Shown: one piece after another, positions 1-13,245 of the stretch
Layout: every line of letters begins with the position of its first letter
Position numbering within the stretch: position 1 is the first letter of the stretch
DNA from: Luscinia megarhynchos
Lineage: Eukaryota; Chordata; Aves; Passeriformes; Turdidae
DNA: 64,000 bases
Direction: 5' to 3'
Assembly (NCBI GenBank): GCA_034336665.1
Contig: JAPFBE010000013.1
Location: forward strand, 20,129,056-20,193,055
The notes under the pieces: generated by a model
Told to the model about the DNA's origin: nothing
The model's input: the letters and a program-made list of their open reading frames with translations, nothing else
The model's database searches: none
Translations under genes and position numbers: made by a program

Positions 1-3000
1 TATTTCATGTTTCTCTTTATCATGTAACTGTGTCCAATGCAACACTGCCTGCACGAAGCACTTAGCACATTTCTAATTTTTTCTATTTCCACATAAGTGA
101 AAGGAAACAAAAGTGTCACCAATGCCAATAAAATGTCAAAATCAAACTGAAAAAATCATAAACATATTCATAAGCAAAGCTCATTAACTGTCTTTCCTCC
201 AAAAGGCTGCGATTCTTTCATGGGTTGGATGGAAGTTATATAGAATAGTAACATGTATTCAAGCCGAAATTGCAGATTTCATGAAAATTTAGCTGAAACT
301 GCAAATTTCAAGAAAATTTGGTCAGCTTTTCTTAAGCTCTGTCCTGAATATTTAATTGGGTACTTAGAAAGGCACTGAATGTATCAAAACTACAAAAAGG
401 AACCTTTACAATCTGAAATTTTGTTCCTCTTAAACATGAACTAGAATGATGGAACCTTGAAAATTTACCAGCCCTCTTGAAGAAGAATAAAAGTTTGATC
501 AAACCTCTCTAGCCACAGTGTGCTCACTGGTCAGGTTCCTTCTTTCAGTTTTGATTTCAGATCAGCAGCATTCAGAGGAACTCCTGGGCTGCAACATACT
601 GCATAGATTCCTCTACACTCTCAGTAAAACTGTTTTCCTATTCTAGCTGAGCCCTGGCTGTGTGCCTGCTCCTTAGTCTTCTTGGCACTGCTCATTCATC
701 ACTTTCTGAAGGCTTTGTGTTGACTTGGTCTCACCACCTCTGCCTTCCTCACCCTGCGCTCATGAAACTTTTCCCTTCTGCAGCTCTCCATGCTCTGCTG
801 CTGTCAGGAATGAGGTGGCCACTCTCTCCCCTTGAGGGTGTCACCTAATCCAGAAGGCAGAGCCAGCCTCAGGCAAACATGCAAGTGCCTTTCTCCTTCT
901 AAGGACCAGCTATGCCCTTGTCAAGAGAACAAAACACACATTAACTTTGAACAAATAAAATAATGTAAATTCCACCACTCACCTTGGAGTTTGTCTGGCT
1001 GACCTTTAGGTATTGGAAAAACTACTGCCACATCCAAGCAAGGCACCTGAGCTTTCTCTGTAGTGCATAAAAATCCACCTAAAACAACACCAACTATGGA
1101 AGCTAAGGAAGGATAAGTGCCTCTCTCTCTACACATTATCATAGCTCTTCACGTGACTTTTATTTTCATGGAATTTTAGCACCAGTCATATCAAACACTG
1201 ATGGCTACAGTAGGGAGCTGGACAAAACACTCTTTCCTACAAGCCATCAGCAAGAGGTAACACGATAAAAGCAGTACAGTCTTTGTCATACAAAAGAGGA
1301 CACTAGACGAGCACCTCCTGCAATGATGATCGAAGCTACAAACTTAATTTAATATCTAGCATTTAATACTACTGTTACTGTGAGAACAACCTCAGATCAG
1401 TCCAAGAGATTCTTCACAAAAGTTCTCATCCAAAGACAAATGCTTAAGTGCCAAAGTGCAATCTGTGGTCACAGGTGACCTTGTGCACAATACCAAAAGA
1501 GCTAGCTTGCCTTAGCTTGCTTCACATGTTTTCTTTGCAGTTCACACTCCCTTCAAACTCTAGCCAACCACTTGTGACGTGTGTGCTTCCCAATTTGTTA
1601 CCTCAGCTCTGCCCTGGCTTATGCTGCTCAGTTTCATGCAATAGGTCACTTGGAAATCAACATCAGCTGCTGCAGAACAATTTTCTACCTCTCCAGCAAT
1701 TCAAGGTCCAGTTCATCACCCCTAAATGCAGTATAAACCCTTATGTCCCTATTACAGAGAAAAATTACATAAGATGGTGCTGTTGCCACTGTAAAACCTT
1801 TAACTGAGGAAGAGTTTTGCCTTGAAACCTGGGGACTGCCTGTAGAAAGGTACTTCATAAAGCTTCTAAATACAAAACCAGGTCCGTCTGAAAGAGCATG
1901 TAAGGGGCTTCCTTCACCTTATATTTCACAAGCCAATCCAGAACAGAAGTCACTTTTTGACAGTGACACATCTTCTCTTTGCGTTCCCCAAGAGCTGCAG
2001 CAATGTCATGTACAAATAGAGTCAGAATCAAAGGCCTTACACAGACTTTAAGGGAGACAGTGTTACCTGAAAATGCTTTTGTACTTTCTACGTATCACCA
2101 AAAAACAAACAAACAAACGAAACAAAAAATCAAACCAAAACAACCACCTTTAAACACCTACATTAAATTCCCCTCGCCTTTTAATCTTTATCACAAGACA
2201 AACTCAAGAACCTGGAAAAGCTGAATTCAAAGTCTTTATATTTAGCCTAACCATCTCTCCCCTTAACACTGTGTGCTTCACCTAGACGTCCAGGTTGTCT
2301 TCTTCTGGCTGATGACAACAGATCACTTATTGTCCATTCTGACAAGGTTCTCATACTTTTAACTGAGCCAAGTCTGTGTGCACATAGTTCTGTACGGTGA
2401 AAGAGTGTGGCTGTAAAGGTTTTTTCAGCAAATGATCCAGGGTACAGCGGTCAAATTTCCAATTGCAAGGCCGATAAAAAATTCATCTGAGGCAGAATTC
2501 CTTCCAAAAATCAAACAGTTTTGCAACAGCAGCAGCAACTTCTCAAACTACAGTTTATTGTATTAGGTAAACTTACTCTTGTCTGAGTAAGCAACAACCC
2601 ATCTACTTTTCTGTTTATTTTAAAGTCAGCCAAGCTCTGAACTACCAGTCTGAAGCCCTGTATCTTTAGAAGTTTTGTTAATGGACCTAAAATTATACTC
2701 CTCACTCCAGTGCTGGCAGTTTTCCAGAAGCTCACAAGTCTGCACAAGTTGTTACACTGTCTCCTCCTCACCCTGCATCCCCTCAGGCACTTTGATTCTC
2801 TCTGTTTCACTCCCCCACGTTCCCTCACCACTCCTCCTCCAAGGCAGCCCGAAGGTTCTGCACCAGCTCTCTGGGGGTTCTCTGCTGTGGGAAGCACGCG
2901 TGGCACACTTGCCAGCCTGAGATAGTATTTTCACTGGTCTTGGTGCTTCTGGTTGATGTTTAAGTGATTCTAATAAGTGCCCTGCTCAGAAAGCTTGTGT

Positions 3001-4704
3001 GCCATTGCCAATATGCTGAACTTGGGCAGCCACACGCCTAAGTGAAGTGTAAATTAGACTGGATGGTGACACCTTGAAGATAATTGAAATACCAAATACA
3101 AGCTGGTCACAAAACAGGAATAAAGATAAAATATCCAGTTTGTCCCATTATCTTGTCCCCTTTTCTGAGTGCAGTAAGGGATATTTACATTACTTGACAG
3201 GCTGGAAAAAGGAAGCATTTAACAACTGAAAACCAATTAACCCTGTAAAACATCAGAACATGCAGTGTAACTGTAAATTTCATTATTAGGTGCTTTAAGT
3301 TTTAAAGGTGAGATTGTCCTATTGATGCTTTTCAAGTGTCTTCCAAGGCACCCAGAATATTATGCATTTATTAATTCACCTGCAAAAGAAGGGCAAAAAC
3401 ACAGTAGGCTGCAAAAGACATTTTGGAATCCTATTTATTCAGATTAGCAAAATATGTGAAGAGCCTTCAGTAAAAGTCACTATGGAGTTGCAAGGCATTA
3501 CTTTTCATCTGCAGATATTTTGGCTGGTTTTTCCCTAGTAAGAACCAGAATAATTACAAATTATCTTTTCCTCTGATTTTTTTTTAGATTAAATTCTACA
3601 TTTGTGACAGAAATCCAGGTATCAGGAGCTTTACACTTTGCAAAGCAGAAAAAAAATGCTTTGAAATTCCACTGAGATTTCCCAAGCTGAACCAATTTTC
3701 GACCATCCACATCAACAGATGATGGAGATGGATTGAAAGATAAAATTCACTGCTGCAAATCCCCAGAGATCCTTCTCATTTGATTCTTAGCATGGGAGAG
3801 ACCTTCCCCTTCCCTAAAGCCTCTCCAGAGCAACCTTGGAGGCAGCAGTGCTGCCATCTTCCCAAACAGGTGTGAGCAGCCCTGTTCTTATGGAAGGAAT
3901 CACCCATTATTTGTGTTACAGCTGTGTTTTAAAAGCCCCTACCCTGCTCAGGACCACCTGTATTAGCCAATACCTACTAGCAGATGGTTCTTGGCCTGGA
4001 GAACTTACAGGAAAACTTATAGGAAGAGACATAAAGAACAGACAACAGCGGAATGGACCCTATTTTCTGGAGTGGGAAACCAAGACAGTGAGACAGTAAT
4101 TTTCCAGGGGCACAAAAAAAATACATATTTCACAAAAGTCACAATTTCAATGTCTAACTTTCAGCTCAGATCTTTAAAATCTCAGGTCAGTTCCTCAACT
4201 ATTCTCTCTCCTTGATGTAATGCTTTGTAATTCCTGGGTAGCACTCTGACGATAAGCCTCAGCCTGCAGAACTCAGACCATACCAGTCACCTATGGGAAC
4301 TTGGGAGCTGCCATGCGAATATGGAAAACTACTGCCCACCCATTTTCCACCCTGACCATATTCTAGTCCCTTGATGTGGGCAGTCAGTTGAAGCAGAGAA
4401 AGGAAAAACTTATTAGGAATATTCAGGTGAAGTCCCATGCGCAAAGAAGCTGATAAAATTCCGCTCAGGTGGCCCTGCAGCAGAACAGAGAATGTCAGCC
4501 TGAATTAAACAGACTAGCAAGCAGCACCCCAAATTATTCAGCAAGTTCTCAGAAATTGAATTAATCATTTTATATCCAGCTTCTAAAATGCTTTTGTTTA
4601 GTTAACAGTGTCCCTAGGCAATGAAACCAGTGATACATACTGAAAATTATTGCTGGAGTTTTTCTCACAACTATGCTATGGCTGTCAGCAGTTGATGATA
4701 GAAG

Positions 4705-4738
4705 GAATAATAATAATAATAACAACAACAACAACAAT
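4705..4738. repeat. AAT/AAC trinucleotide microsatellite
   Basis: A run of AAT units changes into a run of AAC units with no gap. Confidence 0.95.
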
Positions 4739-4873
4739 ACCCATCATCATTATAAATGTGAAACCAGAATACTTCTTTTTGTTACAGAAGGGAAAGCTTA
4801 GGACGCAGTATTTGTTTTCATCCACTTTGAAGCCTTCATTAATGTAGCTCAAGCAGAAAGTAACTGCAGATAC

Positions 4874-6720
4874 AGAATCATAGAATAAACTGTCTGGGAA
4901 GGGTACCACAAGGATTGTCAATCCAAGTCCCGACCTGGCATAGGACACTCCAAGACACACCACGTGTCAAAAACCATTGCCCAAACGTTTCTTGAGTTCT
5001 GTCAGGCTGAAACACTAATCTTCGAAAATTAGGATTTTAGTTACCTTGCTGAAAATAATTAAAAGTTAGAATTTAGAAGGAGGTAGTTATCTGAAACTTA
5101 AATAATTGATTCTCTGTCATTTTATGTTTGCTCAGCTACGCTTACAATGGCAAAAGACGAAACTAGTGAGTAGACCCAAAGAAACATAGGCAATGTAACT
5201 AGAAACCCATTCTTTGAAAGACTGGACTATCCCCAGAAATCATTTGTATTGTCATTCATAGAAAAAGTCAAGAGTTTAGGGTGGGTTAGACTCATCTTAC
5301 TTCCTCCTTTTAAGATCCCTTCCCACGAAAACGACCCCAGACTTAATTTAAGAAGTCGATCACACATGCTTAATAGCTATTCAAGCTAATTACCATAGGA
5401 AGCGGGGGATGGGAGGGGCTGTTATTATGAATACGTATTTGTTTGAATCCTTTGTCAATAAATAGACTCTGTGATCACCTGTGATTTTGCAGTGCTTTTA
5501 GAGGATTACCTCACGCTGCTGCCCAGCGCTGAATAAACATACAGTTTCTAACTTGACATTCTTAGAGTCTTTTGTCCGTCACAGTTGAGTATCAGTACTA
5601 GATCAATACTCTTATTTTGGTAAATCAAGGCTTGGTGCTGTGACCACTTCCTTGGGGAGCCTGTTTCAGTGCCCAGCCACTCCCTGTGTGAAAAAACTTT
5701 TTCTAATACTTAACCTAAATGTCCACTAACACAACTTCAGGCCACTCCCTGCATTCCTGTCACTGGTCACTGCAGAGATCAGTGCCTGCCCCTGCTCTCA
5801 CCCTCACAAGAAGCTGTAACTGCACTGAGCTCTCCCCTCAGTCTCCTCCTGGCTGAACAGACCAAGTGCCCTCAGCCCCTCCTCACACGGCTCCCCCTCA
5901 AGGCCCTTCTCCACCTTCTATTGTGGCCCCAGAGCTGCCCCCAGCCCTGGAGGTGAGGCTGCCCCAGCTCAGAGCAGAGCAGGACAATCCCCTCCCTGGC
6001 CTGGCTGTGATGCTGTGCCTGCTGCCCCAGGACAGGGCTGCCCCTCCTGGCTCCAGGGCACTGCTGACTCAGGTTCAACTTCCCATCCACCAGGACCCCC
6101 AGGTCCCTTTCCATGGCGCTGCTTTCCAGCATCTCATTCCCCAGTCTGTCTCTACATCCAGGGTTGCCCCATCACAGGTGCAGAATCCAGCAGTTTCCCT
6201 CGTTGAACTTCATACAGTTGGTGATTGCCTAGCCTTCTCATTTATCAAGGTCTCTTTGTGGGGTTTCTGCCTTTGAGGGTGTCAACAGCTCCTCCCAGTT
6301 TAGTAGTATCTGCAGACTTGTTCAGTATTCCTTCCAGCCCTGCATCCATTCGTGAAGATGTTGAAGAGCAGAGGGCCAAGGATGAAGCCCTGCAGAGCCT
6401 CATAAGTGACAGGCCATCATTCTGATGTCACTCACTGTAACCCTTTGTGTCTGACCTGTGAGCCAGCTGCTCACCCATCCCACGATATGTTTATCCAGCT
6501 ACATGCTGGTCGCCTTGTCCAGAAGGAGAGAGACAGTGCCAAAAACTCAACCAAATCCAAAAAGATTACATCAACTGGCTTCCCTTGATCAACAGGGTGA
6601 GTCATAAAAGGAAATCAGGTTTGAGAAGTAGGACTTTCCTCTCACAAAGTCGTGCTGGTTGTGACCAATGACTGCACTGTCTTTCAAGTGTTTTTCAATA
6701 CCTCCAAGAATAATCTTCTC
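4874..6720 (-). mobile_element. CR1 LINE, 5'-truncated, interrupted by an LTR
   Basis: Read on the minus strand this is the 3' half of an avian CR1 retrotransposon. It carries a decayed reverse-transcriptase C-terminal region (6133-6720), including a degenerate copy of the F-A-D-D-T-K segment near 6300. It then reads [19 protein letters not shown] (about 6050-6110), the 3' untranslated part, and an end with the typical ATTCTATGATTCTG-like terminus at about 4874. Similarity stops abruptly near 6720, a normal 5' truncation. The element is split at 5004-5633 by an LTR insertion. Net CR1 length is about 1.2 kb. Frameshifts and stops make it inactive. Confidence 0.9.
5008..5628 (+). mobile_element. 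Solo LTR nested inside CR1
   Basis: The 621-bp insert begins TGAAACAC and ends GGTAAATCA (TG...CA). It is flanked by AGGC at 5004-5007 and 5629-5632 as a 4-bp target-site duplication. Removing it and one copy restores the expected CR1 run CAGGCTTGGTGCTGTGACC. Two AATAAA signals (5457-5462, 5532-5537) followed by a T/G-rich tail fit a plus-orientation LTR with R-U5. A 4-bp duplication suggests a class I (ERV1-like) element. The boundary could also be read as a 5-bp AGGCT duplication with a one-base shift. No internal retroviral genes are present. Confidence 0.75.
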
Positions 6721-8139
6721 GGTAACTCCGATTTCTCTCATATAACAGTTTATCATCAAGAGTACCTAAGATACATTGTGATCTGCAGCTCCTTTCCTTT
6801 GGCTGTTACTATCTCTACTACCAATTTTTTGACCAAGCAGAGCCTGAATAAGAAGTCCTCTGGGATAATGAAGAGAGGAAAGTAAGTCATGCACTTCTAG
6901 GAATTGACTAACCATTCATAATCTGCTGACAGAAAAAAAAATGAAACCTTCCAGGACAGTTCCAGCCAACTTCAGTATACTCACAATCACAACGTCATCA
7001 TGGTTGTGCAGAGAAGTTAACTGTTCTACTGCCATTTTTCTACATGGTTATAACTTTCTCTATTGTAAAATTTCATCAAGCAGCTTTGTGTGTTGACTCT
7101 TGCTTACTGCCATTTACAGAGCTCTAGAAAAAGCTCCTGCAGCCTGTCTACAACATTCTACCTTGATTTTCTTAAAAATTCTACCTTTATTATTTTCTTA
7201 ATTTTTTGAAAATGAAATATCACTTTCATTACCTCACAACTAGAACTATTTGCAACAGCACAGCATAACCAACATGTTCCAACCAGAGGCTGGGACAAAT
7301 TCTACTGAAGGACAAGGTATCTAAAGTTGACAAAAACCCAAATCAAGCATGTAAGCAAACATTCTTAATCTATTCAAATCAAAGATTCTACAAACACACA
7401 AGGTCACCATGACCAGAATGCTAAGAAACTAAAGGAGAAAATAGTTGTTTAGTGCAGTAATAGTATAATTTTCTTTCCCAGACAGTGTGACCTCAGAAAT
7501 TGCACTATCTTTTGGAAACTCTGCTCCCTTTTCCAAGGAAGAACTGAAGCTATAAGCAGTTTTTTGGATTTCTTTGTTGTGAATATCTCTTTTCTGGTAT
7601 TTTATATATTCAAGAACATTGCTGTTCAAGGTAAAAGAGTGATTTGCTGTCTGCTGTAACCAAACAGAACACAAGGGAAGCAAAGAAAACAACCACAAAG
7701 ACTGAAATTAACCCAGAACCATCATATTCTCAGAAAGGCTCTTACCTTGCCTTTATGGACTGAATATATTAATTAATCTATTCTCAGAAACCTCAGTAGC
7801 TACAGCAGAACCTTAAATACAACAGTCCAAAGGAAAAAGAAGGGAGATAAAAATACTAAAAAAATTGAAATAAAGGGAATCACCAACAAAGACAGACATC
7901 CTCTGACTGCATGAGGACACTACAACCCGAAAGTTCTGATGATCAGCTGTATGGCTGACATAGACTGTTTTCATGAGGGGGTATACTCTTGTTTTTAAAT
8001 GGTATTAAAACCTTCCTACAGGCCAGGTAAATCACACTGTAATCCAGTGCAGCTGTGGGAAAGAAGCCCTGGAAAGAACCCTGCAGACTGCCTTTGATCA
8101 ACCTAACAGTGCAAAATTACACTGTATATTTGTCCGTAC

Positions 8140-8910
8140 TAGGCTGGTATCACACCATCAGCTGCTACGTTAGAAGCCTTAGGTTGCAATGTAAGATGTA
8201 ACCAGTAGTATGTATTCTATCACCATCTCTGGAAACCAGATGGAGCAGTGATTCTTATCTCTTCCATGACCCATCCCTCATAACTCTGGGGGGATATCCT
8301 CTGTTAATGAGCCAGCTGTTAAAAACAGGTTGGGCAGTCATCTTTATCTTTTCCATGACCCATCCTCTGTTCAGGGAGGTATCTTCTGTTAATGGGCCAT
8401 TGAGTCCCACTGCATGGCTGATAAAATTACATCATCCCATTGGGAGATGCCCCACCCAGGCAGAGGAGCCAAGCATTTCCCACCTAGCTAAAATCTGAGA
8501 TTTGGAACATCAGAGCAGCCTTTTTTCACTGGATTATTCCCAGAGGCCCATCTTCATTATCACTGGGCCTTCAGAGGAAAACAACACCCTTCTACAGGGT
8601 GTGCTTCAACAGAACCACATCTGCCACTGCAGGAGAACTGCAGCCACCATTTAGTGGGACTGCTACCAACATCCCGACTGATGGGGTGTCAGGTTGTATT
8701 CTGACTCTGTCAGTGTTTTTGTTTTTTGTATTGCCGTATTTTTTATTTTAATTTTCCTAGTAAATAATTGTTATTCCTATTCCCATATCTTTGCCTGAGA
8801 GCTCCTTAATTTCAAAATGATAATAATTTGGAGGGAGGAGTTTACATTTTACACTTCAAGAGAAGCTCCTGCCTTCCTTAGCAGACACCTGTCTTTCAAA
8901 CCAAGAACAA
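8140..8910 (+). mobile_element. Avian endogenous retroviral LTR (5' limit uncertain)
   Basis: I recognise this from general knowledge of songbird genomes as a common LTR. It has CTGATAAAATTACATCATCC-type and TGTCAGGTTGTATTCTGAC motifs, a CCTAGTAAATAATTGTTATT polyadenylation region near 8755-8775, and a 3' end close to CAAACCAAGAACA (8897-8909). It contains an internal imperfect duplication (8246-8312 and 8335-8400). No matching target-site duplication could be found, so the 5' end may be decayed or may extend further left. No viral coding sequence is evident. The family name is not assigned. Confidence 0.7.
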
Positions 8911-10287
8911 CCTCTTTTTCTACAGTAGCGGGAACCAAAACTTTTCCCTTTAATCCACCTAAGATACCTAAGAAGAAATACAATAAAGATAGAATATTTT
9001 GAAATTTATTTATTTTGTATTATTTAGACACAAACGAAGCAAATGGCAAAAGAAACTAGGTAAGCACTTCTAAAATTTTGTGTGGTCACTTTTTTAAAAT
9101 AAAATATGTAACATCACCATGAGATACCAAATCTGTAACACCACTCTGAAGCATGGCATTTATTCAAAACTTGGAGAGAACATTACCAGGAAGATGTGGA
9201 AGCATTCATTTTGCAGAACAAGACCTGCAAATGGACAGTTATTACCAAAACTCTGTGAGTCAGAAAAACCCCACCTCCTCAAGGCTGAATAGACAAATTC
9301 ATGTAACTCACAGCATATCTAAGAATCTTGTGTTCATCACAGCTGCTTAAAATAACCACTTCTTTAATAATATACACCTACTACTTTGGGATGCACTCAG
9401 TCTGAGTGCAAAGGGAGCCTTTATGATTTCTAAGCCAGTCTTTCAGTCTTCATTCCCACCTACCTACATATACAATTAGTCTTTGTGATTTCAGATCAGA
9501 TTAAATGTCTTCATGTGTCTGCAGAGCTGAGCAGTACCAAGTCCTTGACCAAAAAAGTTGATTTTTCTTAAAAAGTAAATACACTAGGTGCAGCTTAAAC
9601 CCTTACCAAAACAGCTAGTCCTGTAACACTTTGCAGGGAAAGACCCAAACATCCAGCTCCAGTTTATCCTAGTACATTAGTCATTCTGGAGAGTAACTAG
9701 GAGGTCTCTATGGTAGCTCAGCAAGTCAAGGAAGGTCAGTAACCAGTGCTGTAAATGCTTTGTGGCACAGCCCTGCTTTCCTTTAGTCTCTGGGCTCATG
9801 TTAAGCCTCACTCCTATTGCTAAAATAGGGCAAGTTATTCCAGCCTGGGAACCAGGTGAGAGGTACCCTGAAAAAAATATTTCAAAATCAGAGACGAATT
9901 GACATAAGGGAAAGGCAGGAATGCAGATGGGAATCCTGAAGCTTCTGAAGCTGATGCTACTTTCCAGGAGGAATACAGAATATTTGACAAAATACAGCTA
10001 ACTTCCCACAATTTCCAGAAATCACAGTTAAAAACATGTCTTGTCATCAGGGGATACTAAAATACCATAGTGTCAGGTAGCAGAGGAAACTCCAAAAAAC
10101 CCCTTACTACATAGGCTAGAGGTGCTTTGGTAACCAATTAATTATAAGGAAAAGGCAGTGCAGCAACTGGAAACGAGATGCAAATATATTTCAGTCCTCT
10201 CCTAGAGGGCACAAGCACCTTCTCCCCAGAGAAAGCAGCAGACTCTCCAGTATCAGGCCTCTGTGGTGGCAGTAGGTCTGGTAATAG

Positions 10288-10347
10288 ATCTTTTATTAAC
10301 TATAAATAAATCTTTTATTAACTATAAATAAATCTTTTATTAACTAT
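10288..10347. repeat. 22-bp minisatellite, about 2.7 copies
   Basis: ATCTTTTATTAACTATAAAT recurs at 10288, 10310 and 10332 with an exact 22-bp period. Copies are nearly identical, so the array is recent. Confidence 0.95.
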
Positions 10348-12020
10348 TTTACCAAATTACTCGAATTTGGGTCCACTGAACTCCAGTCCAGCGACCTCAC
10401 ATCCAGGATGTGTTTAGGCAGCAACAGTTGCATTGATAACAATTTAAGTTCAGTAGCTCTGGAGCTGCAGACAAGGAGCGACAGATAAAAGCGTTTTTTT
10501 CCCAACTGTAACTTTGCCAACATGCCTCAATCACACTGGATTTAAAGTTGAGTTAGGTCTTGAGGGCTCTGCCAATATTTAGTCTCCTGATGGAGACTGT
10601 CAGTCACCACTAATAACAGCAAATTTTAATCAAGCCATCAAGAATCAAAGTGAGCCTACAAGCTCCAGCTTCACATGACACTGAACAGCCATCATTTGAC
10701 AACAACCTTGTGGCAACAAGAAGCCACATCTAAAGCAAGCCACTTGCAAGCAAAAGGCTCCTCCACTACAAAGCACACACACGTGATCAAAGCAAACAGG
10801 GCAGCAGGGTTAGGGTGGATGTCAAGGCCTGCCAGACTTCTGCAGTACTTATTCAGAAGCAAAAAAGACATTAGGAGAACTTACTATGAACAATGAATTC
10901 ATGCCTGTAAAAATTACTTCTTGTAATCTTGACTCTCAGCTGCTTCCAGGGCTACACAGAGTTTTGTCCCTGGTGCAGCCAGAGCAGACTCCATGTATTT
11001 TAAACCAGGGAAAGCAACTCACTGCCACAGGTGTGTTTGGCATCCACAGAGACACAGGCTTGTCTCTGACAAGAAATTGTAATACTGTCGGAGGTAAATT
11101 TCAAATCATACACCAACATACCAACGGTCTAAAACAGTGGTGACAACTCCTAGTTGCAGTCACATTGCACTTGTGGGTCATTAGAGCACAACTATCTTAG
11201 CACTTTCTTTCTTCTAGATACCCTGCCTGTGCACAGACAGGTGACATGGAACAAGGCAGGAGAAGTTCTGAACCTACAGATACCTTGGGCTTTATCAATC
11301 AGCAGTGCCAGCTCAGAAAAAGGGGGCTGCACTAGAGGGAAGAATCCACCTCCACAGACAAAAACTACCCTGTCTCCCAACCAAGAGGCCTTGGCTCTGT
11401 CTAGAACACTTTTTCATTAGACCTGCAGAGGCTAATATAGCAATTAAAAACTGAAAGGACAGAGTCAGATGATTGACCCTAAATAACATCTAAGCAATAC
11501 AATCATGTCTTTCCCATTGCTGGCTTAGACAGCAGGATACTGTAACTGGTATTGATTGGTCTGCTTCCTACTCTAGCTGATAACAGTCTGCATCTGAAAG
11601 TTTTTATTTTTATTATATGACTCAGACTATCTGAGCAGATAATCAATTATATTAAAATCTTCTTCATTAAAGAATTAGATTAAAAATATCTTACTTCTCT
11701 TGAAAGACATTATGTACTTCATTGTCAACACTCTTATCAGAACTCACTAGGCTATAGGGAGAATCCACATTGAAATAGCTATAAAGGTATTATCAGAAAA
11801 CAAGTACTTGGAAGCTCAAAAATTGCCTTTATATTCCTTTACATCTTCCACTGAACTATTCTTCATATGATGCAATATGAAAATATCATGCTGATAATGT
11901 AGCTCTACGAATCAACAGGAACATTTTAAGCCACATATATACCTATTTTTCAGTGCTAGAGATTCACAGGAGGTCTATAAAAACAAAAATCTTACAGCAA
12001 CAGTGCTCTTTGGCTCATAC

Positions 12021-12132
12021 TGTTATCCCCATTTAACTGATGTGATTAACTGAGGCAGAAAGATATTGAACTTTTTGCCCAAGGTCACACAGTGAGGTCA
12101 GGAATGGAGCTAAAGCAGACTCCAGCTCTTTC
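12021..12132 (+). mobile_element. MIR-like ancient SINE relic
   Basis: Shows the diagnostic order TGTTATCCCCATTTAACTGA, ACTGAGGCAGAAAG, TTGCCCAAGGTCACACAG, and a GGAGCTAAAGCAGACTCC tail, as in MIR/CORE-SINEs of amniotes. Diverged but clear. Confidence 0.7.
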
Positions 12133-12495
12133 AGTTCACTGCTTTGTTTTAAAGCATCTAATCTCCCTTTCAGCTCTTTCTCAAAAAAAACTTGATACAG
12201 TGTTACACCTAAAAGTGCAAATCCCCAGTGTAAAAAGAATGTAGGTTAGGATTTAAAGCAAGCCTATGAAAATCCCCTTTCAGGCCACAGGATGTAGAAA
12301 TATTGCAGTACATCCCACCTTTAATAACATCTCACAACAGAAGGGACTTGAGTCACGTTTAGTGTACAGCCAATTCCAAATAAAAGCTCCTAGGATTTCT
12401 AAAAGTTATGCAGTCAGCCAGGAATACATAACTGATGTAGTAGACACCTGGAATCATGTATTATAACCAACTTTTTAATGTGCATGTGAGCAAAG

Positions 12496-12556
12496 TTAAA
12501 AAAAAAACAAACCAAACCAACTAACCAAACAAAAAACCAACAACAAAAAAACCCAC
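12496..12556. repeat. A/C-rich low-complexity tract
   Basis: Runs of A with AAACC and AACCAAC units; a similar tract lies at 2098-2150. Confidence 0.85.
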
Positions 12557-13179
12557 CCTAATTTCTACAGCATTTTTCAACTGTTTTATGGAGACTAAGT
12601 AATCACCTTGACAACTCCATGACAAATGTTAGCAAGCAGTTATTTCAACATAGAAGCTGCACAAAGATGTGAAAACTAAAGCTGCAGCTTCAGACCTAAG
12701 TAATAACAAAAAGCCTCCAACTGCTTCAGAGGCCAAAAATATACAGACATTAGTGAAATGAAATATCAATGCCACCAAAGTCAAGCAGTGACAGGATTCC
12801 CTGGCCACTATCCCCTTGTTCCAAGGTTTTCCATTACAGATTTTACATCCTGGTCCCTGATAAAAAAAGCCAAATCAATGCGAATAGGTTGCTTACATTT
12901 TCTTCCTTACTGAACTTACTTAAACAAGACAGCTTTCTCGATAATGCACACTGTGTTGTATTTATCCCTAGCCCTCCAAGCCTTTTCATTTCTTTGCAAT
13001 GATGGAGAAACACAACTTCATTTCTGTCAGACTTTGGTTGCAGTTAGTAACTTTTACTTCCATGCAATAGTGTGTACTGAAAGTTCAAAAGACTCATGTT
13101 GTGTAAGAATCAGATTTAGTTAATTTTTTAAGTCCTCTTCTTAGCTTTCTAGAACAGTTACCTCTTTGCCATAGGTGTA

Positions 13180-13245
13180 ATTTTTTTTCTTTCAATTTTT
13201 TTGTCTTTTTTTCTTTCCTTTTTTTTTCCTTCTCTTTCTTTTCAA
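13180..13245. repeat. Polypyrimidine tract
   Basis: About 65 bp almost entirely T and C on the plus strand. It explains a Lys/Glu-rich open frame on the other strand, which is not a gene. Confidence 0.9.

Noticed and set aside
1448..1807. 119-codon plus-strand frame
   Set aside because: No similarity recognised and no conserved pattern; its length is within chance for 64 kb.
3836..3880. Minus-strand EDG-containing segment considered as the missing NDK2 C-terminal exon
   Set aside because: The frame upstream has stops and lacks the catalytic His motif; the likeness is limited to three residues.
5866..6276. 136-codon plus-strand frame
   Set aside because: It is the antisense shadow of the CR1 reverse-transcriptase and 3' region on the minus strand.
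8550..8580. Minus-strand DNEDG segment considered as the NDK2 C-terminal exon
   Set aside because: It lies within a repetitive LTR and the neighbouring residues do not match.
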